The notes: generated by a model from the sequence alone, not told the origin. DNA of 64,000 nt from Candidatus Azobacteroides sp. (GCA_009787405.1 WRGA01000125.1:1-64000); one strand, 5' to 3'. Numbered from the stretch's first letter, positions 25,686-35,861 are shown. Program-made: numbers and translations.

Positions 25686-27104
25686 ATGTCAGAACAATTA
25701 TTTTCAACATTACCGTACAAGGTGGCCGATATGGGCTTGGCCGAGTTCGGACGTAAAGAAATTGAGTTGGCCGAAAAAGAAATGCCCGGATTGATGACGC
25801 TTCGTGAAAAATACGGAAAAGAACAGCCGTTGAAAGGAGCGCGCATCACAGGGTCTTTACACATGACGATTCAAACCGCCGTGCTTATCGAAACTCTGAC
25901 AACATTGGGCGCCGAAGTGCGTTGGATCAGTTGCAACATTTATTCCACGCAAGATCATGCGGCGGCTGCCATGGCGGCTGCAGGCATTCCGGTTTTCGCA
26001 TGGAAAGGCGAAACATTGGCCGATTACTGGTGGTGTACCTTGCAAGCATTAAATTTCGGAAACGGAAAAGGCCCGAATGTCATCGTCGATGACGGAGGCG
26101 ATGCCACGCTTATGATCCACATGGGATTTGAAGCCGAAAAGAATGCTTCGTCCCTGAATAAAGAAACTCACGGTGAAGACGAAAAAGAGCTGGTTGCCAT
26201 CCTGAAAAATATAGTAAAAGAAAACAACCGGTTTTTCACGGATATAGTGCCGGAAATCCGCGGCGTTTCGGAAGAAACCACAACGGGAGTTCACCGGTTA
26301 TACCAAATGATGCAGGAAGGTAAACTGCTTTTCCCTGCTTTTAACGTAAACGACTCGGTGACAAAATCGAAATTCGATAATCTGTACGGATGCCGTGAAT
26401 CGCTGGCCGACGGCATCAAACGTGCCACCGACATCATGATTGCGGGAAAAACAGCCGTTATCTGTGGTTACGGAGACGTGGGAAAAGGCTGCGCCGGATC
26501 CATGCGCTCTTACGGTGCAAGAGTGATCGTAACCGAAATTGATCCGATTTGCGCATTGCAAGCCGCCATGGAAGGGTATGAAGTGACCACGGTGGAAGAT
26601 GCTCTTTCCGAAGGCGACATTTATGTCACCACCACCGGAAACTGCGACATCATCACCGTCGAACACATGGCAAAAATGAAGGATGGAGCGATTGTTTGCA
26701 ACATCGGGCATTTCGACAATGAAATTCAGGTTGAAAAATTGAAAAAATATCCGGGCATCAAAGCCCGCAACATCAAACCGCAGGTGGATCAATATTTTTT
26801 CCCGGAAGGTCATTCGATTTTGCTGCTGGCTGACGGGCGTCTGGTGAATTTGGGGTGTGCAACGGGGCATCCTTCGTTTGTGATGAGTAATTCGTTTACC
26901 AACCAAACATTGGCGCAAATCGAATTATTCACAAAAAAATATGCGGTCGGCGTCTATCGTCTGCCGAAACAGTTGGATGAAGAAGTTGCCCGATTGCATT
27001 TGGATAAAATCGGCGTGAAACTGACCAAATTAACTCCGAAACAAGCCGCCTATATCGGCGTTTCGGTAAACGGCCCTTACAAGCCCGAACATTACCGGTA
27101 TTGA
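25686..27104 (+). CDS. ahcY: Adenosylhomocysteinase
   Basis: A 472-residue cytosolic enzyme that reversibly splits S-adenosylhomocysteine into adenosine and homocysteine, renewing the methyl cycle. Signatures include [19 protein letters not shown], the NAD-binding [20 protein letters not shown] (about 259-278) and the conserved C-terminus [24 protein letters not shown] seen in parts. The internal insert near residues 150-190 ([16 protein letters not shown]) is typical of longer bacterial forms. It stands alone with a good terminator. No SAH riboswitch was recognised in the short leader. Confidence 0.96.
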   Translation: MSEQLFSTLPYKVADMGLAEFGRKEIELAEKEMPGLMTLREKYGKEQPLKGARITGSLHMTIQTAVLIETLTTLGAEVRWISCNIYSTQDHAAAAMAAAGIPVFAWKGETLADYWWCTLQALNFGNGKGPNVIVDDGGDATLMIHMGFEAEKNASSLNKETHGEDEKELVAILKNIVKENNRFFTDIVPEIRGVSEETTTGVHRLYQMMQEGKLLFPAFNVNDSVTKSKFDNLYGCRESLADGIKRATDIMIAGKTAVICGYGDVGKGCAGSMRSYGARVIVTEIDPICALQAAMEGYEVTTVEDALSEGDIYVTTTGNCDIITVEHMAKMKDGAIVCNIGHFDNEIQVEKLKKYPGIKARNIKPQVDQYFFPEGHSILLLADGRLVNLGCATGHPSFVMSNSFTNQTLAQIELFTKKYAVGVYRLPKQLDEEVARLHLDKIGVKLTKLTPKQAAYIGVSVNGPYKPEHYRY

Positions 27105-27146
27105 TTTTTGATCAATAAAATTTGTTAATTTATAACCGGATAATTT

Positions 27147-27175
27147 AAAGGGCGAATATTTATTTGCCCTTTTTT
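27147..27175 (+). terminator. Terminator of ahcY
   Basis: AAAGGGC (27147-27153) pairs with GCCCTTT (27166-27172) and a T-run continues after it. It is 42 nt past the ahcY stop. Confidence 0.75.
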
Positions 27176-27220
27176 CTTTGATTTTGTATTTTTACCGGCC
27201 TTTATAATAAAAATACACCC

Positions 27221-28894
27221 ATGAAAAAAACTGCATTGCTTTTTTTTCCGGTCTTTTTCTTTATTCATCAGGCATACGCTTATACCCGGTCTGAAAATGA
27301 TTCTATTCTTCAGGTACTGGAACAAGAATTGAATCAGAAAGAAATTTATGCGCAAGAAAAAGAAGGGGAGATCAAGGAAATTAAACAAATGCTAAGATTC
27401 CCGGGTTTGACACTTACGCAGCAATATTCGCTCAACCGGCAGATTTATCTGGAGTACAGGGCCTATCAGACGGATTCCGCGCTCCATTATCTGGAAAGCA
27501 GTCTGGCGATTGCCAAGCGCATGCAAAATGATCCTTATTTTTACGAAACCAAATTGGAGTTATCCTACTCGTATTGGCAATGCGGTAAATTTTTCGAGTC
27601 GATTCAGAATCTGGGAAGTCTCGACCGAAGCCGTTTTCAATATTTGCCGGAGGAACTGCTGTGCAACTACTACGAAGCCTACAAACAGTTGTATCGCTAT
27701 TATGCGAATGCGCAGATGGACAGAAATAACGAGTATTTTCATTACAGCAGCCTCTACCGCGATTCTTTACTACAGATTGTGCCTTCCGGTTCAACACAAT
27801 ATAAAGTGTTGATTGCCGAAAAATTAACGGATGAAAACAAAACCCGGGAAGCTGAAAAAATCCTGCTCGAATTGATGTCGCAATCGGTTACGGAAACCCG
27901 CGAACGAGCGATTTTTTCTAATATTCTCGCCGGCATTTACCAAAAAGACGGAAATTTGGAAATGCAGAAAAAATATTATGCCATTTCGGCGATCTGCGAC
28001 ATCAAGAATGCGGTTAAAGAAAATACGTCCATGCAAGCTCTGGCGTTGATTTTATATCAGGAAGGAGAGATTGACCGGGCGTATAAATATATCCAATCGT
28101 CTATGGAAGATGCGGTTTTTTGCAATGCCCGTTTCCGGACTTACGAAATCACCAAAATTTTTCCGATTATCGACGGCGCTTATCAGGCAAAAGCGATGAA
28201 GCAAAAGACAGAATTGAAACGTTATCTGTTGTTGGTGAGCATCTTGTTGGTGTTTTTGGTGGCTGCTGTCATCTATGTTTACCGGCAAATGCAACGAATT
28301 GTCAAAATAAGGACGGAACTGTATCAAACCAATCAGAAGTTGCAGGATTTGAATACCGATTTACAAGATTCCAACACCCGGTTGCATGATTTAAACGACG
28401 AGTTTATGCTTGCAAACCGGAAATTGTCGGAAACCAATCTGGTGAAAGAAATTTATCTGGGCAAATTCATCGATCTTTGTTCACATTATATCGAAAAGCT
28501 GAATGATTACCGCCGCAACCTGAACCGGATTGCCGCTTCGGGCAAAGTGGATGAATTGTATGCCGCCCTCAAGTCCACCCAGTATATCGACATGGAGTTG
28601 AACGATTTTTTTCACAATTTCGACGAAACTTTTTTACGGATTTATCCGACTTTCATTACAGATTTCAATGCGTTATTTCCGGAAGGAGAAAAACAGGAAC
28701 CCAAACCCGGCGAATTACTGAATACCGAATTACGCATTTACGCTCTGATTCGTTTAGGCATCAACGACAGCGCAAAAATTGCTTTGTTTCTACGCTATTC
28801 GATTACTACGGTTTACACTTATCGCAGTAAATTAAAACACAAATCCTTAAACAAGGAAAATTTGGAAGAACAAGTCATGAAAATCGGAAAATAA
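27221..28894 (+). CDS. susR: SusR-like membrane regulator (DUF6377 family)
   Basis: A 557-residue protein with a signal peptide (about 1-20), a helical TPR-like sensor part (about 40-320), a membrane helix (about 333-353, LLLVSILLVFLVAAVIYVYR), a coiled coil with LQDLNTDLQDSNTRLHDLN repeats (about 370-405), and a cytosolic C-terminus. The last ~60 residues (ELRIYALIRLGIND, IALFLRYSITTVYTYRSKLK) read as a helix-turn-helix. This order matches DUF6377 regulators, among which I place SusR, the maltose-responsive activator of sus genes in B. thetaiotaomicron. Its place just upstream of susC-susB and on the same strand supports the call. The ligand is inferred. Confidence 0.75.
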   Translation: MKKTALLFFPVFFFIHQAYAYTRSENDSILQVLEQELNQKEIYAQEKEGEIKEIKQMLRFPGLTLTQQYSLNRQIYLEYRAYQTDSALHYLESSLAIAKRMQNDPYFYETKLELSYSYWQCGKFFESIQNLGSLDRSRFQYLPEELLCNYYEAYKQLYRYYANAQMDRNNEYFHYSSLYRDSLLQIVPSGSTQYKVLIAEKLTDENKTREAEKILLELMSQSVTETRERAIFSNILAGIYQKDGNLEMQKKYYAISAICDIKNAVKENTSMQALALILYQEGEIDRAYKYIQSSMEDAVFCNARFRTYEITKIFPIIDGAYQAKAMKQKTELKRYLLLVSILLVFLVAAVIYVYRQMQRIVKIRTELYQTNQKLQDLNTDLQDSNTRLHDLNDEFMLANRKLSETNLVKEIYLGKFIDLCSHYIEKLNDYRRNLNRIAASGKVDELYAALKSTQYIDMELNDFFHNFDETFLRIYPTFITDFNALFPEGEKQEPKPGELLNTELRIYALIRLGINDSAKIALFLRYSITTVYTYRSKLKHKSLNKENLEEQVMKIGK

Positions 28895-28899
28895 TTCAT

Positions 28900-28927
28900 G
28901 TAGAGACGCGGCATGCCACGTCTCTAC
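28900..28927. repeat. GTAGAGACG hairpin repeat, copy 1
   Basis: A 28-nt near-perfect palindrome, GTAGAGACGCGGC meeting GCCACGTCTCTAC, directly after susR. A second copy is at 60447-60474 and one arm at 18348-18357. It may act as the susR terminator, but no T-run follows. Confidence 0.7.
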
Positions 28928-28996
28928 GGCGTGCCTGAACCTGCGTCAAATGCATCCCGCTGCTCTGAAAGAGCAAAATCAATAGCGTGGAGCGAT

Positions 28997-29100
28997 ACCC
29001 AATGTCATCAAGTTAAGAAGTAAAAACATTTTAATCAACAAAATAAATATCGTTTGTAGTCTGTAATCAATGCCGTAGGCATTGTATATTGGTAGAAAAA
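28997..29100 (-). repeat. Partial copy of the nested palindromic element
   Basis: ACCCAATGTCATCAAGTTAAG through AATATCGTTTGTAGT to GTATATTGGTAGAAAAA is the reverse complement of 16865-16970. Only one half is present; no matching second end is seen downstream. Confidence 0.75.
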
Positions 29101-29334
29101 CATCTCCGTCACGGCGGATAATTTTGCGGTTCTTTTTTGGAAAAATCAAAGGATTTTCCGGCAAAAAATATAGCAAATATCGATGCTTTTTATGGCTATG
29201 TTTGATTTTAATGTTATTTAACTTTTAATAAATAACGCAATATATTGGTTTATAGCGAATTGCATTACATTATGTTAAAAAATATTTATTGCACCGGTAG
29301 ATGCCGGTAGACGCTTGGATTGTAAATTATAATC

Positions 29335-29421
29335 TACTTTTGTGTCAAGGATAAATAATTACGACAGGAGTCCATTCCGATAAAATCGTCCATTCGATTC
29401 TCGGTAATGGGCTTTTGTTTT
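29335..29421 (+). ncRNA. Candidate small RNA upstream of susC
   Basis: TACTTTTG at 29335-29342 fits a -7 box and would start a transcript near 29349. About 40 nt later GTCCATT (29388-29394) and AATGGGC (29406-29412) form a stem with inner pairs CGA/TCG, followed by TTTTGTTTTTTT to 29421. The predicted RNA is about 70 nt. There is no open frame with a start in it. Alternatively this is a premature terminator in a long susC leader. The -33 match (TTGG near 29315) is spaced too short by about 2 bp. Confidence 0.4.
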
Positions 29422-29550
29422 TTTAATCGGTTGTCCCGGTTACCGCCGGAGCCTGCCCTTCGCTCGTGCGGTTTTCGATAAATCGGAATCGGGACGGACG
29501 GGAGACGCAGGGCGATGCCCGATCATGTTCGGAAGATTTTAATCACTCCG

Positions 29551-29709
29551 AAAAACCTTATTTTCCGGAAGTTCCCTTGGCAGCTCCGGGATTACCTTCT
29601 AACTCTCCCCTACTTCCTTATTAAATCATTGTCAATAAGGGAATAATGGAAATTGGTCATATAGATTCTTGACTTCTGCCAAGCGGATTTTTTCAAGAAT
29701 AAGGTTTTT
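29551..29709. repeat. MITE-like repeat, copy 1
   Basis: The ends AAAAACCTTATTTT and GAATAAGGTTTTT are inverted repeats. The inside shares TTCCGGAA, a CTTATT...AATAAG palindrome and the right-hand TATAGATT with the copy at 60552-60711. The two copies are 159 and 160 bp long. No coding capacity. Confidence 0.75.
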
Positions 29710-30028
29710 ATCTTACTATATATCAACATTTTACAAATTTTCCGAATACGACCGGGCGATGCCCTGCGCTTATTGACGGAAGGACTTCGCCGTTGTCTAT
29801 TCATTCATTCGTTTTTTTGCCTGCTTATTGTCTATTTTTCGACCAAATTAACTCTGATTTTTTTAGATTTTATGTACTTTAAATTAAGTTTAAAATATTT
29901 ATTATCAATATTTTAACTCTATATTGTATTTAGATTTTTATTTGATGTGATTTTTGATGTTTTCTTTTTCTCTATTTTTATCAAAAAATTTTATTAATTA
30001 TAATTTATTCACTTTTAATGAAAGTATC

Positions 30029-33000
30029 ATGAAAGAAAGGAAAAAAACAGATTTTAAAAAGATTCGACGGACATGTATATTGCTTGTATGCTGGCTGTTG
30101 GTGAATTTAAATGTATCTGCTCAAAACTCAAAGTCCGTTTCCGGGACTGTTGTGGATGCTGCCGGCGAACCGGTTATCGGCGCTTCCATCATGGCGAAAG
30201 GGACTTCAAACGGGACAGCTACGGATGTTGAAGGAAGTTTCCGGTTGACCGTGGCCGACAATGCAGTGTTGGTTGTTTCATCTGTCGGGCTTATTACTCA
30301 GGAAGTACCGGTGGCGGGAAAATCCACACTCCATATTATATTAAAGGAAGATTCGCGGGTGTTAACCGAAGTAGTAGCCATCGGATACGGTACGGTTAAG
30401 AAAGCGGATGCGACGGGGTCTGTAGAATTGTTGACCGCCAAAGACATGAATAAAGGATCTATTGTCACTGCGGATAACCTGATGACCGGTCGTATGCCCG
30501 GCGTGCTGGTAATACCTAATGGTAATCCGGGAACAGGCTCTCAAATTCGTATTCGCGGAGGCGCATCTTTAGATGCAAGCAATGATCCGCTGATTGTAGT
30601 CGACGGGCTCCCTTTGGCAGATGTTTCCATTTCGCAAATCAATCCAAATGATATTGAGTCATTTTCGGTTTTGAAAGATGCTTCGGCTACTGCAATTTAT
30701 GGTTCGCGGGCGTCTAACGGGGTCATTCTGATTACCACCAAAAGAGGAGGCGAAGGCAAATGGAAATTTAATCTTGATGCACAAGGATCGGTAATGACGG
30801 TGCCTTGGACGGTTGATATGCTCAGCCAACCCGATTTTATCAATGCGGTAACTAACTTCCGGGAGTCATCGGCTGAGATGTTGGGGTACAATGGAACAAT
30901 GTATAACACCGATTGGCAAAAAGAAATTTTCAAAAGTGCCGTGGGTACTAATGTCAATCTTTCTGCATTAGGTAAAATCAGTTCTTTCCTGCCGGCTCGT
31001 ATTAGCGTAGGATACAACGATACTCCCGGTTTATTGACTACTTCGGGTTATCAGCGTGCAAATACAGGTATTGTTTTGAATCCTACTTTTTTCAATAATA
31101 CGTTGAAAATAGATGTAAATGTAAACGGCTCTTACGAAAAATACGACAAAGCCGAGGAAAGTGCAATCTCGGATGCTATTATGTTTGACCCGACAAAACC
31201 TGTTTTTGTAAATGGCGGCCGTGACGAAAATGCCTCCTATCTCGGATATTATGAATGGCTGGATGCCACCGGAATACCGAACAATTTGTCGGGACGTAAT
31301 CCGGTAGAGAGATTAAAAGAAGTCGATCATAATTCCGATGTATGGAAACTTTGGGGAAATGTGCAATTCGACTATGCGATTCCTTTTGTTAAAGGGTTGA
31401 ATGCTGTTTTGAATTTAGGGTTGCAAAAAGAAAAGTGGAATGAAAATTATTTTTCCAACAAAACGGCCGATCATATGTTTACCTATAACGGAATTACCGA
31501 AGCCATAGAAAGCGAATGGCATAACAAAGGCAATTCTACCAACAAATTGTTAGATTTTTATTTGAAATACAACAATACGTTCGATTTCTTCACGATGGAT
31601 GTGACCGGCGGTTATTCTTACCAAAAATTTAATAAGGGTACTGAACACGACAGTCGTGATATGATTAAGCATGCTCTTGTAAATACAATTGAATTACCAT
31701 TGGACAAAACTTATACGCCGAAAGTGTTGATTTCCTATTTTGGTCGTGCAAACTTGTCATTTTGGGATAAATATATGCTTACTCTAACGTTAAGAAACGA
31801 CCATTCTTCCATGTTCTCAAAAGACCACCGCTCGGGTGTTTTCCCTGCTGCAAGTTTAGCTTGGCGTATGAGTGAAGAAGAATTTATGAAAAATCAGAAT
31901 GTTCTTTCTAACTTAAAATTACGTTTAGGTTGGGGTGTTACCGGACAACAAAATCTTTACGGAGATGAACGAATTAACATCAACCGTTATTTACCGTTGT
32001 ATGGAGTCGGAACAAGTACCGCTTCTCAATATTTTTACGGAGATCCCAATGCTTATCCTATTTATCCTCAGGCATACAATCCTGATTTGAAATGGGAAAA
32101 AACAACCACCTACAATGCCGGTTTGGATTTTGGATTTGCTAAAAATCGCATATATGGTTCGCTTGATCTTTATTACAAAAAATCGAAGGATTTGTTGGCA
32201 AACGTAATGATACCTGCGGGTGTAAACTTTGCGAATCAAATATATATGAACGATGGGGCTTTCTCTACCAAAGGGATAGAACTCGGTTTGAATTGGGACG
32301 TCATTCGTAATCAACGACAAGGAGCCTTTAACTGGTCGCTGGCCTACAATGTTTCTATGAATAAATTGAAAATCACCGACTATTCGGAAAATTCGAGCAA
32401 TGAAAGAACTTTTATTTCAGACGGTGGCGGCGGTGTTCCTCTTTCGATATTTCAAATAGGTTATGCGCCTTACACCTACAATGTTTACAGGCAGGTGTAT
32501 GACGAAAAGGGAAATGCGATGGAGGGTATATTTGAAGATTTGAACGGAGACGGAACAATTGACAGCAAAGACCGGTATTTCTTCCGCAGTCCGAATCCGG
32601 TTGCAATTATGGGATTCTCCACCAACTTGTCGTATAAAAACTTCGACTTCGCCATGGCATGGCGTGCAAGTATCGGAAACTATATTTACAACCAAACAGC
32701 AGCTAATAATTCCTATCGTGTGAAACTTGATCCGAGCGGCAGTTTTTTGCACAATATTTATTCTGATAAATATCTCATTTCCGACGATATAAAACGAATG
32801 TCCGACGAATGGATTGAAAATGGTTCTTTCTTAAAATGGGACAATGCGACATTGGGTTATAACTTCAATCAAATTATAAAGGGCGTAGATATGCGTGTCT
32901 ATTTCTCTGTTCAAAATATTCTGATTCTGACCAACGCGAATGTAAAAGATCCTGAAGTCGCAGCCGGAAGCAATAATGCAGTTATTGATGCTATTAAGCC

Positions 33001-33067
33001 GGGCGTAATCGATCGATTGTATCCGCGTCCGCGTACATTCCTGCTGGGATTGAACATTAATTTTTAA
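30029..33067 (+). CDS. susC: SusC-type TonB-dependent starch oligosaccharide transporter
   Basis: A 1012-residue outer-membrane transporter. A signal peptide (about 1-30, ending NVSAQ) is followed by a carboxypeptidase-regulatory-like domain (about 33-110, VSGTVVDAAGEPVIGASI), a TonB box region (EVVAIGYGTVKKADATGSV), a plug (to about 245) and a 22-strand barrel ending in LGLNINF with terminal Phe. It should import maltooligosaccharides with energy from TonB-ExbBD. The ATG at 30029 was chosen over 29954 because the signal peptide follows it (KERKKTDFKKIRRTC, then a hydrophobic core). It is first of the run susC-susD-susE-susF, with 20 bp before susD. Confidence 0.92.
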   Translation: MKERKKTDFKKIRRTCILLVCWLLVNLNVSAQNSKSVSGTVVDAAGEPVIGASIMAKGTSNGTATDVEGSFRLTVADNAVLVVSSVGLITQEVPVAGKSTLHIILKEDSRVLTEVVAIGYGTVKKADATGSVELLTAKDMNKGSIVTADNLMTGRMPGVLVIPNGNPGTGSQIRIRGGASLDASNDPLIVVDGLPLADVSISQINPNDIESFSVLKDASATAIYGSRASNGVILITTKRGGEGKWKFNLDAQGSVMTVPWTVDMLSQPDFINAVTNFRESSAEMLGYNGTMYNTDWQKEIFKSAVGTNVNLSALGKISSFLPARISVGYNDTPGLLTTSGYQRANTGIVLNPTFFNNTLKIDVNVNGSYEKYDKAEESAISDAIMFDPTKPVFVNGGRDENASYLGYYEWLDATGIPNNLSGRNPVERLKEVDHNSDVWKLWGNVQFDYAIPFVKGLNAVLNLGLQKEKWNENYFSNKTADHMFTYNGITEAIESEWHNKGNSTNKLLDFYLKYNNTFDFFTMDVTGGYSYQKFNKGTEHDSRDMIKHALVNTIELPLDKTYTPKVLISYFGRANLSFWDKYMLTLTLRNDHSSMFSKDHRSGVFPAASLAWRMSEEEFMKNQNVLSNLKLRLGWGVTGQQNLYGDERININRYLPLYGVGTSTASQYFYGDPNAYPIYPQAYNPDLKWEKTTTYNAGLDFGFAKNRIYGSLDLYYKKSKDLLANVMIPAGVNFANQIYMNDGAFSTKGIELGLNWDVIRNQRQGAFNWSLAYNVSMNKLKITDYSENSSNERTFISDGGGGVPLSIFQIGYAPYTYNVYRQVYDEKGNAMEGIFEDLNGDGTIDSKDRYFFRSPNPVAIMGFSTNLSYKNFDFAMAWRASIGNYIYNQTAANNSYRVKLDPSGSFLHNIYSDKYLISDDIKRMSDEWIENGSFLKWDNATLGYNFNQIIKGVDMRVYFSVQNILILTNANVKDPEVAAGSNNAVIDAIKPGVIDRLYPRPRTFLLGLNINF

Positions 33068-33087
33068 TTTTAGAAGTAAAATACAAT

Positions 33088-34665
33088 ATGAAAAATATAT
33101 TTAAAACAACAAAATATTTAGCTTGTGCAGTAATAGCAACGCTTGCTTTTAACTCATGTATGAACGATTTGGACGTTATCCCGGAAGACTCTTCCATTAT
33201 TACTGACGAAATCTTTAGAACTAATCCGGAAGCTTACAGACAAAATCTGGGTAAATTATATGCCGGTTTAGCAGTCAGCGGACCGATAGATGCCGGTTCA
33301 AGCGACATTCAAGGGTTGGATAACGGTTACGGACAATACATGCGTGCTTACTGGGTGATGCAGGAAGGAACCACTGATGAAGCCATCATTCATTGGGACA
33401 ATGCCGGTATTCCCGAATTAGGAACCACAACATGGAGTGTGGATAATCAATTTATCCGTGCCATGTATCTTCGTATTTCCTATCAAGCTCGTGCTATAAG
33501 CGAGTATCTGAACATGACGGAAGACGGAAAACTGAACGACAGGGGACAAAGCGATCTTATTCCTGAAGTGAAAACCTATCGGGCTGAAGTTCGTTTCTTG
33601 CGTGCATTTTCTTATTTCAATGCGATTGACTTGTTTGGAAAGTTCGGTTTTATTGACGAAAATGTTCCCTTGGGAGAACTTCCGCAAGAAAAATCACGTT
33701 CGGAACTTTTCGCTTACGTGGAAAGCGAATTGCTTGCCATTATTCCCGACTTGAAAGATCCGCGCACCAACGAATACGGTCGTGTGGACAAAGCCTCGGC
33801 GTGGATGTTGCTGGCAAAACTGTATCTGAATGCCGAAGTATGGACGGGTACCAACCGCTTCGCCGATTGTATCAGCATGTGCGAAAACATCATTAATGCC
33901 GGTTATTCAATCGGATCGAATTACAGTTACCTTTTCCTGGCTGACAATGATAAAAACAGCAGTGCAAGCGAATATATCTTTACGATTCCGCAAGACGGTT
34001 TGCATTTGCAATCGTATGGATGTATGACCTTTGTCATTCAGACAGAAGTATTGAGTGATATGGGCGGTTTAGATGCATTTGGCGTTGGCGGTTGGAACGG
34101 TATGACCACTCGTCCGCAACTTTACAATAAGTTTACAAGCAACGATAACCGGGCGATGTTCTTTACCGAAGGTCACTCGCTTGATTTAACCGAGTTGAAT
34201 ACCAATACAAAATTCGGTTACGGCATAACCAAATTCCGCAATGTAACTTCTACCGGCGCGCAGGGCAGCGACGCAACCTTTGTGGATACCGATTATCCTT
34301 TGTTTCGTCTGGCAGACGTTTACTTAATGTATGCCGAAGCAGCTGTTCGCAGTAATGGAAACATTGCGCAGGCCCTTACTTATGTAAACGAGCTTCGCAC
34401 TCGTGCCGGAATTTCAAACATTTCGCAAAGTGACCTTACGCTTGATTTCATTTTGGACGAACGCGCCCGTGAACTCTATTGGGAAGGCTGGCGTCGTCAG
34501 GACCTGATTCGTTTCGACAAATTTACCGGCAGCAATTATATATGGCAGTGGAAAGGCAATACATACGAGGGTATGACAATCCCCGCGTATCGCAATCTGT
34601 TTCCGATACCGGGAGACCAACTGCTTATGAACAAAAATTTGAAACAAAATCCGGGATATAATTAA
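33088..34665 (+). CDS. susD: SusD-type starch-binding lipoprotein
   Basis: A 525-residue surface lipoprotein (lipobox ending NSC near residue 23) of the RagB/SusD family, which caps SusC and binds starch helices. The N-terminal TPR-like helical part is visible in LRAFSYFNAIDLFGKFGF, and the C-terminus has the family blocks YLMYAEAAVRS, ALTYVNELRTRAGIS and ILDERARELYWEGWRRQDLIRF, ending LKQNPGYN. Its place directly after susC and before susE supports a starch-specific SusD rather than a generic one. Specific aromatic starch-contact residues were not mapped. Confidence 0.93.
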   Translation: MKNIFKTTKYLACAVIATLAFNSCMNDLDVIPEDSSIITDEIFRTNPEAYRQNLGKLYAGLAVSGPIDAGSSDIQGLDNGYGQYMRAYWVMQEGTTDEAIIHWDNAGIPELGTTTWSVDNQFIRAMYLRISYQARAISEYLNMTEDGKLNDRGQSDLIPEVKTYRAEVRFLRAFSYFNAIDLFGKFGFIDENVPLGELPQEKSRSELFAYVESELLAIIPDLKDPRTNEYGRVDKASAWMLLAKLYLNAEVWTGTNRFADCISMCENIINAGYSIGSNYSYLFLADNDKNSSASEYIFTIPQDGLHLQSYGCMTFVIQTEVLSDMGGLDAFGVGGWNGMTTRPQLYNKFTSNDNRAMFFTEGHSLDLTELNTNTKFGYGITKFRNVTSTGAQGSDATFVDTDYPLFRLADVYLMYAEAAVRSNGNIAQALTYVNELRTRAGISNISQSDLTLDFILDERARELYWEGWRRQDLIRFDKFTGSNYIWQWKGNTYEGMTIPAYRNLFPIPGDQLLMNKNLKQNPGYN

Positions 34666-34706
34666 TACCGATAATTGTTAAACATTAAAAATAAAACAGA
34701 TAAACA

Positions 34707-35861
34707 ATGAGAAAAATATATAATATCATGATGTTACTTGCGGGCCTGACTTTCTTTCAGGCTTGCGATACGGATATCGACCATCCGACAGCATTGACAC
34801 CGGACACTTTTGTATTGAATAGTCCGCCCTATGTTTCCGGTATTTATGATTTGATAAATACGGAATCTGTTCTGTTGACCTGCTCACAACCGGATTACGG
34901 CTTTACCGCTGCAACCACCTACCGGGTACAAGTGGCGCTGGATAATTCGTTTGAGAATTTTGTTACGCTTCCCACATTTTACAACTCGGCAAAGATGGAG
35001 GTCGACGCTTCCGAAATAGCAGTCGCAATGGTGAACTTGTTGGGAATTACCGATGAAGCGGATTTCCCGACGGGAGAACTGTTTTCCGTTTATATCCGGT
35101 TGTCTGCCGAACTGTCAGACGGCAGCCGGCAAGTGTTGTCGAATGCCATCGAATTGCCGCAGGTGAAAAGCTACTTCGCACTGCAACCCATGGTCATGCC
35201 GGAAAATATCTACCTGATCGGAAATGTTGTCGGCTGGAATTGGGATGCTGCAACTCAAATGGTACCCGTCTGGGGAACGGAAGGTAAATTCTGGGTGATG
35301 CAATATCTGGGAAAAACAGACGGTAACAATGCCGAAATTAAATTTAATACGGCAAAAGCGTGGGACGGCAACGATTTCGGCATGAAAACCGCCGATATTG
35401 ACGATGCTTCCGGAACGTTGGCCGGTATTTCGGGCGATGATAATATTGTGATCGGAAATCCGGGCTGGTATATCGTAGTGGTAACGACCGAAATTTCAGG
35501 ACGTGATTATATTTACCACGTACAGTTCCTCGAACCGAAGGTTTACTTGTTCGGACGTGTATGGAGTGAGGCCGGAATATTTAGCGCCGGCGACGATAAT
35601 CTGTTTACAGTGCCCGACATTTCATTAGGTGCTGATGCAGATTTTGTATCGCCTGCATTTGCCAGAAGTGTAAGCACAGACGAAGACGGAGTTCGTGCGT
35701 GTGTTGTTATCAGCGGCGAAGATTGGTGGCATACCGAATTTATGGTATTCGACGGCAAATTGGAATACCGGGGAACAGGTGGTGACCAAACAAGAGTATC
35801 CGGAAACGCCGGTCAAAAATTGTACATCAACTTCACGAAGGGAACAGGTAAAATTGAATAA
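34707..35861 (+). CDS. susE: SusE starch-binding surface lipoprotein
   Basis: A 384-residue lipoprotein (lipobox FQAC near residue 20, then DTDID). Residues ~25-165 form the SusE-type N-terminal Ig-like domain (TALTPDTFVLNSPP, ELSDGSRQVLSNAIEL). Residues ~170-275 are a carbohydrate-binding module beginning IYLIGNVVGWNWD, with Trp residues suited to stacking on glucose rings. Residues ~280-384 form a second beta module (VYLFGRVWSEAGIF), more divergent. SusE and SusF help hold starch at the surface and affect the size of imported chains. A hairpin lies between this gene and susF. Confidence 0.88.
   Translation: MRKIYNIMMLLAGLTFFQACDTDIDHPTALTPDTFVLNSPPYVSGIYDLINTESVLLTCSQPDYGFTAATTYRVQVALDNSFENFVTLPTFYNSAKMEVDASEIAVAMVNLLGITDEADFPTGELFSVYIRLSAELSDGSRQVLSNAIELPQVKSYFALQPMVMPENIYLIGNVVGWNWDAATQMVPVWGTEGKFWVMQYLGKTDGNNAEIKFNTAKAWDGNDFGMKTADIDDASGTLAGISGDDNIVIGNPGWYIVVVTTEISGRDYIYHVQFLEPKVYLFGRVWSEAGIFSAGDDNLFTVPDISLGADADFVSPAFARSVSTDEDGVRACVVISGEDWWHTEFMVFDGKLEYRGTGGDQTRVSGNAGQKLYINFTKGTGKIE

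Larger units (their letters stand above)
28895..30028. other. 1.1-kb repeat-rich gap between susR and susC
   Basis: No protein gene is supported. From left to right it holds a GTAGAGACG hairpin (28900-28927), part of the nested palindromic element (28997-29100), a promoter-hairpin-T-run unit that could be a small RNA (29335-29421), a ~160-bp MITE-like copy (29551-29709) and a very AT-rich susC leader (29820-30028). The susC promoter was not clearly recognised. Confidence 0.65.

Noticed and set aside
27105..27220. Possible SAM/SAH or other riboswitch near ahcY, queA or ribD
   Set aside because: The leaders of ahcY, queA and ribD are short and show none of the conserved riboswitch cores I could recognise; only a terminator hairpin lies after ahcY.
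29954..30028. Upstream ATG for susC at 29954
   Set aside because: It adds 25 residues before an already complete signal peptide and lies in a very AT-rich leader; the ATG at 30029 is better.
28895..30028. tRNA or rRNA genes in the larger intergenic gaps
   Set aside because: No T-loop (GGTTCRAnTCC) with a matching acceptor stem was found in any gap; the structure seen is explained by repeats.
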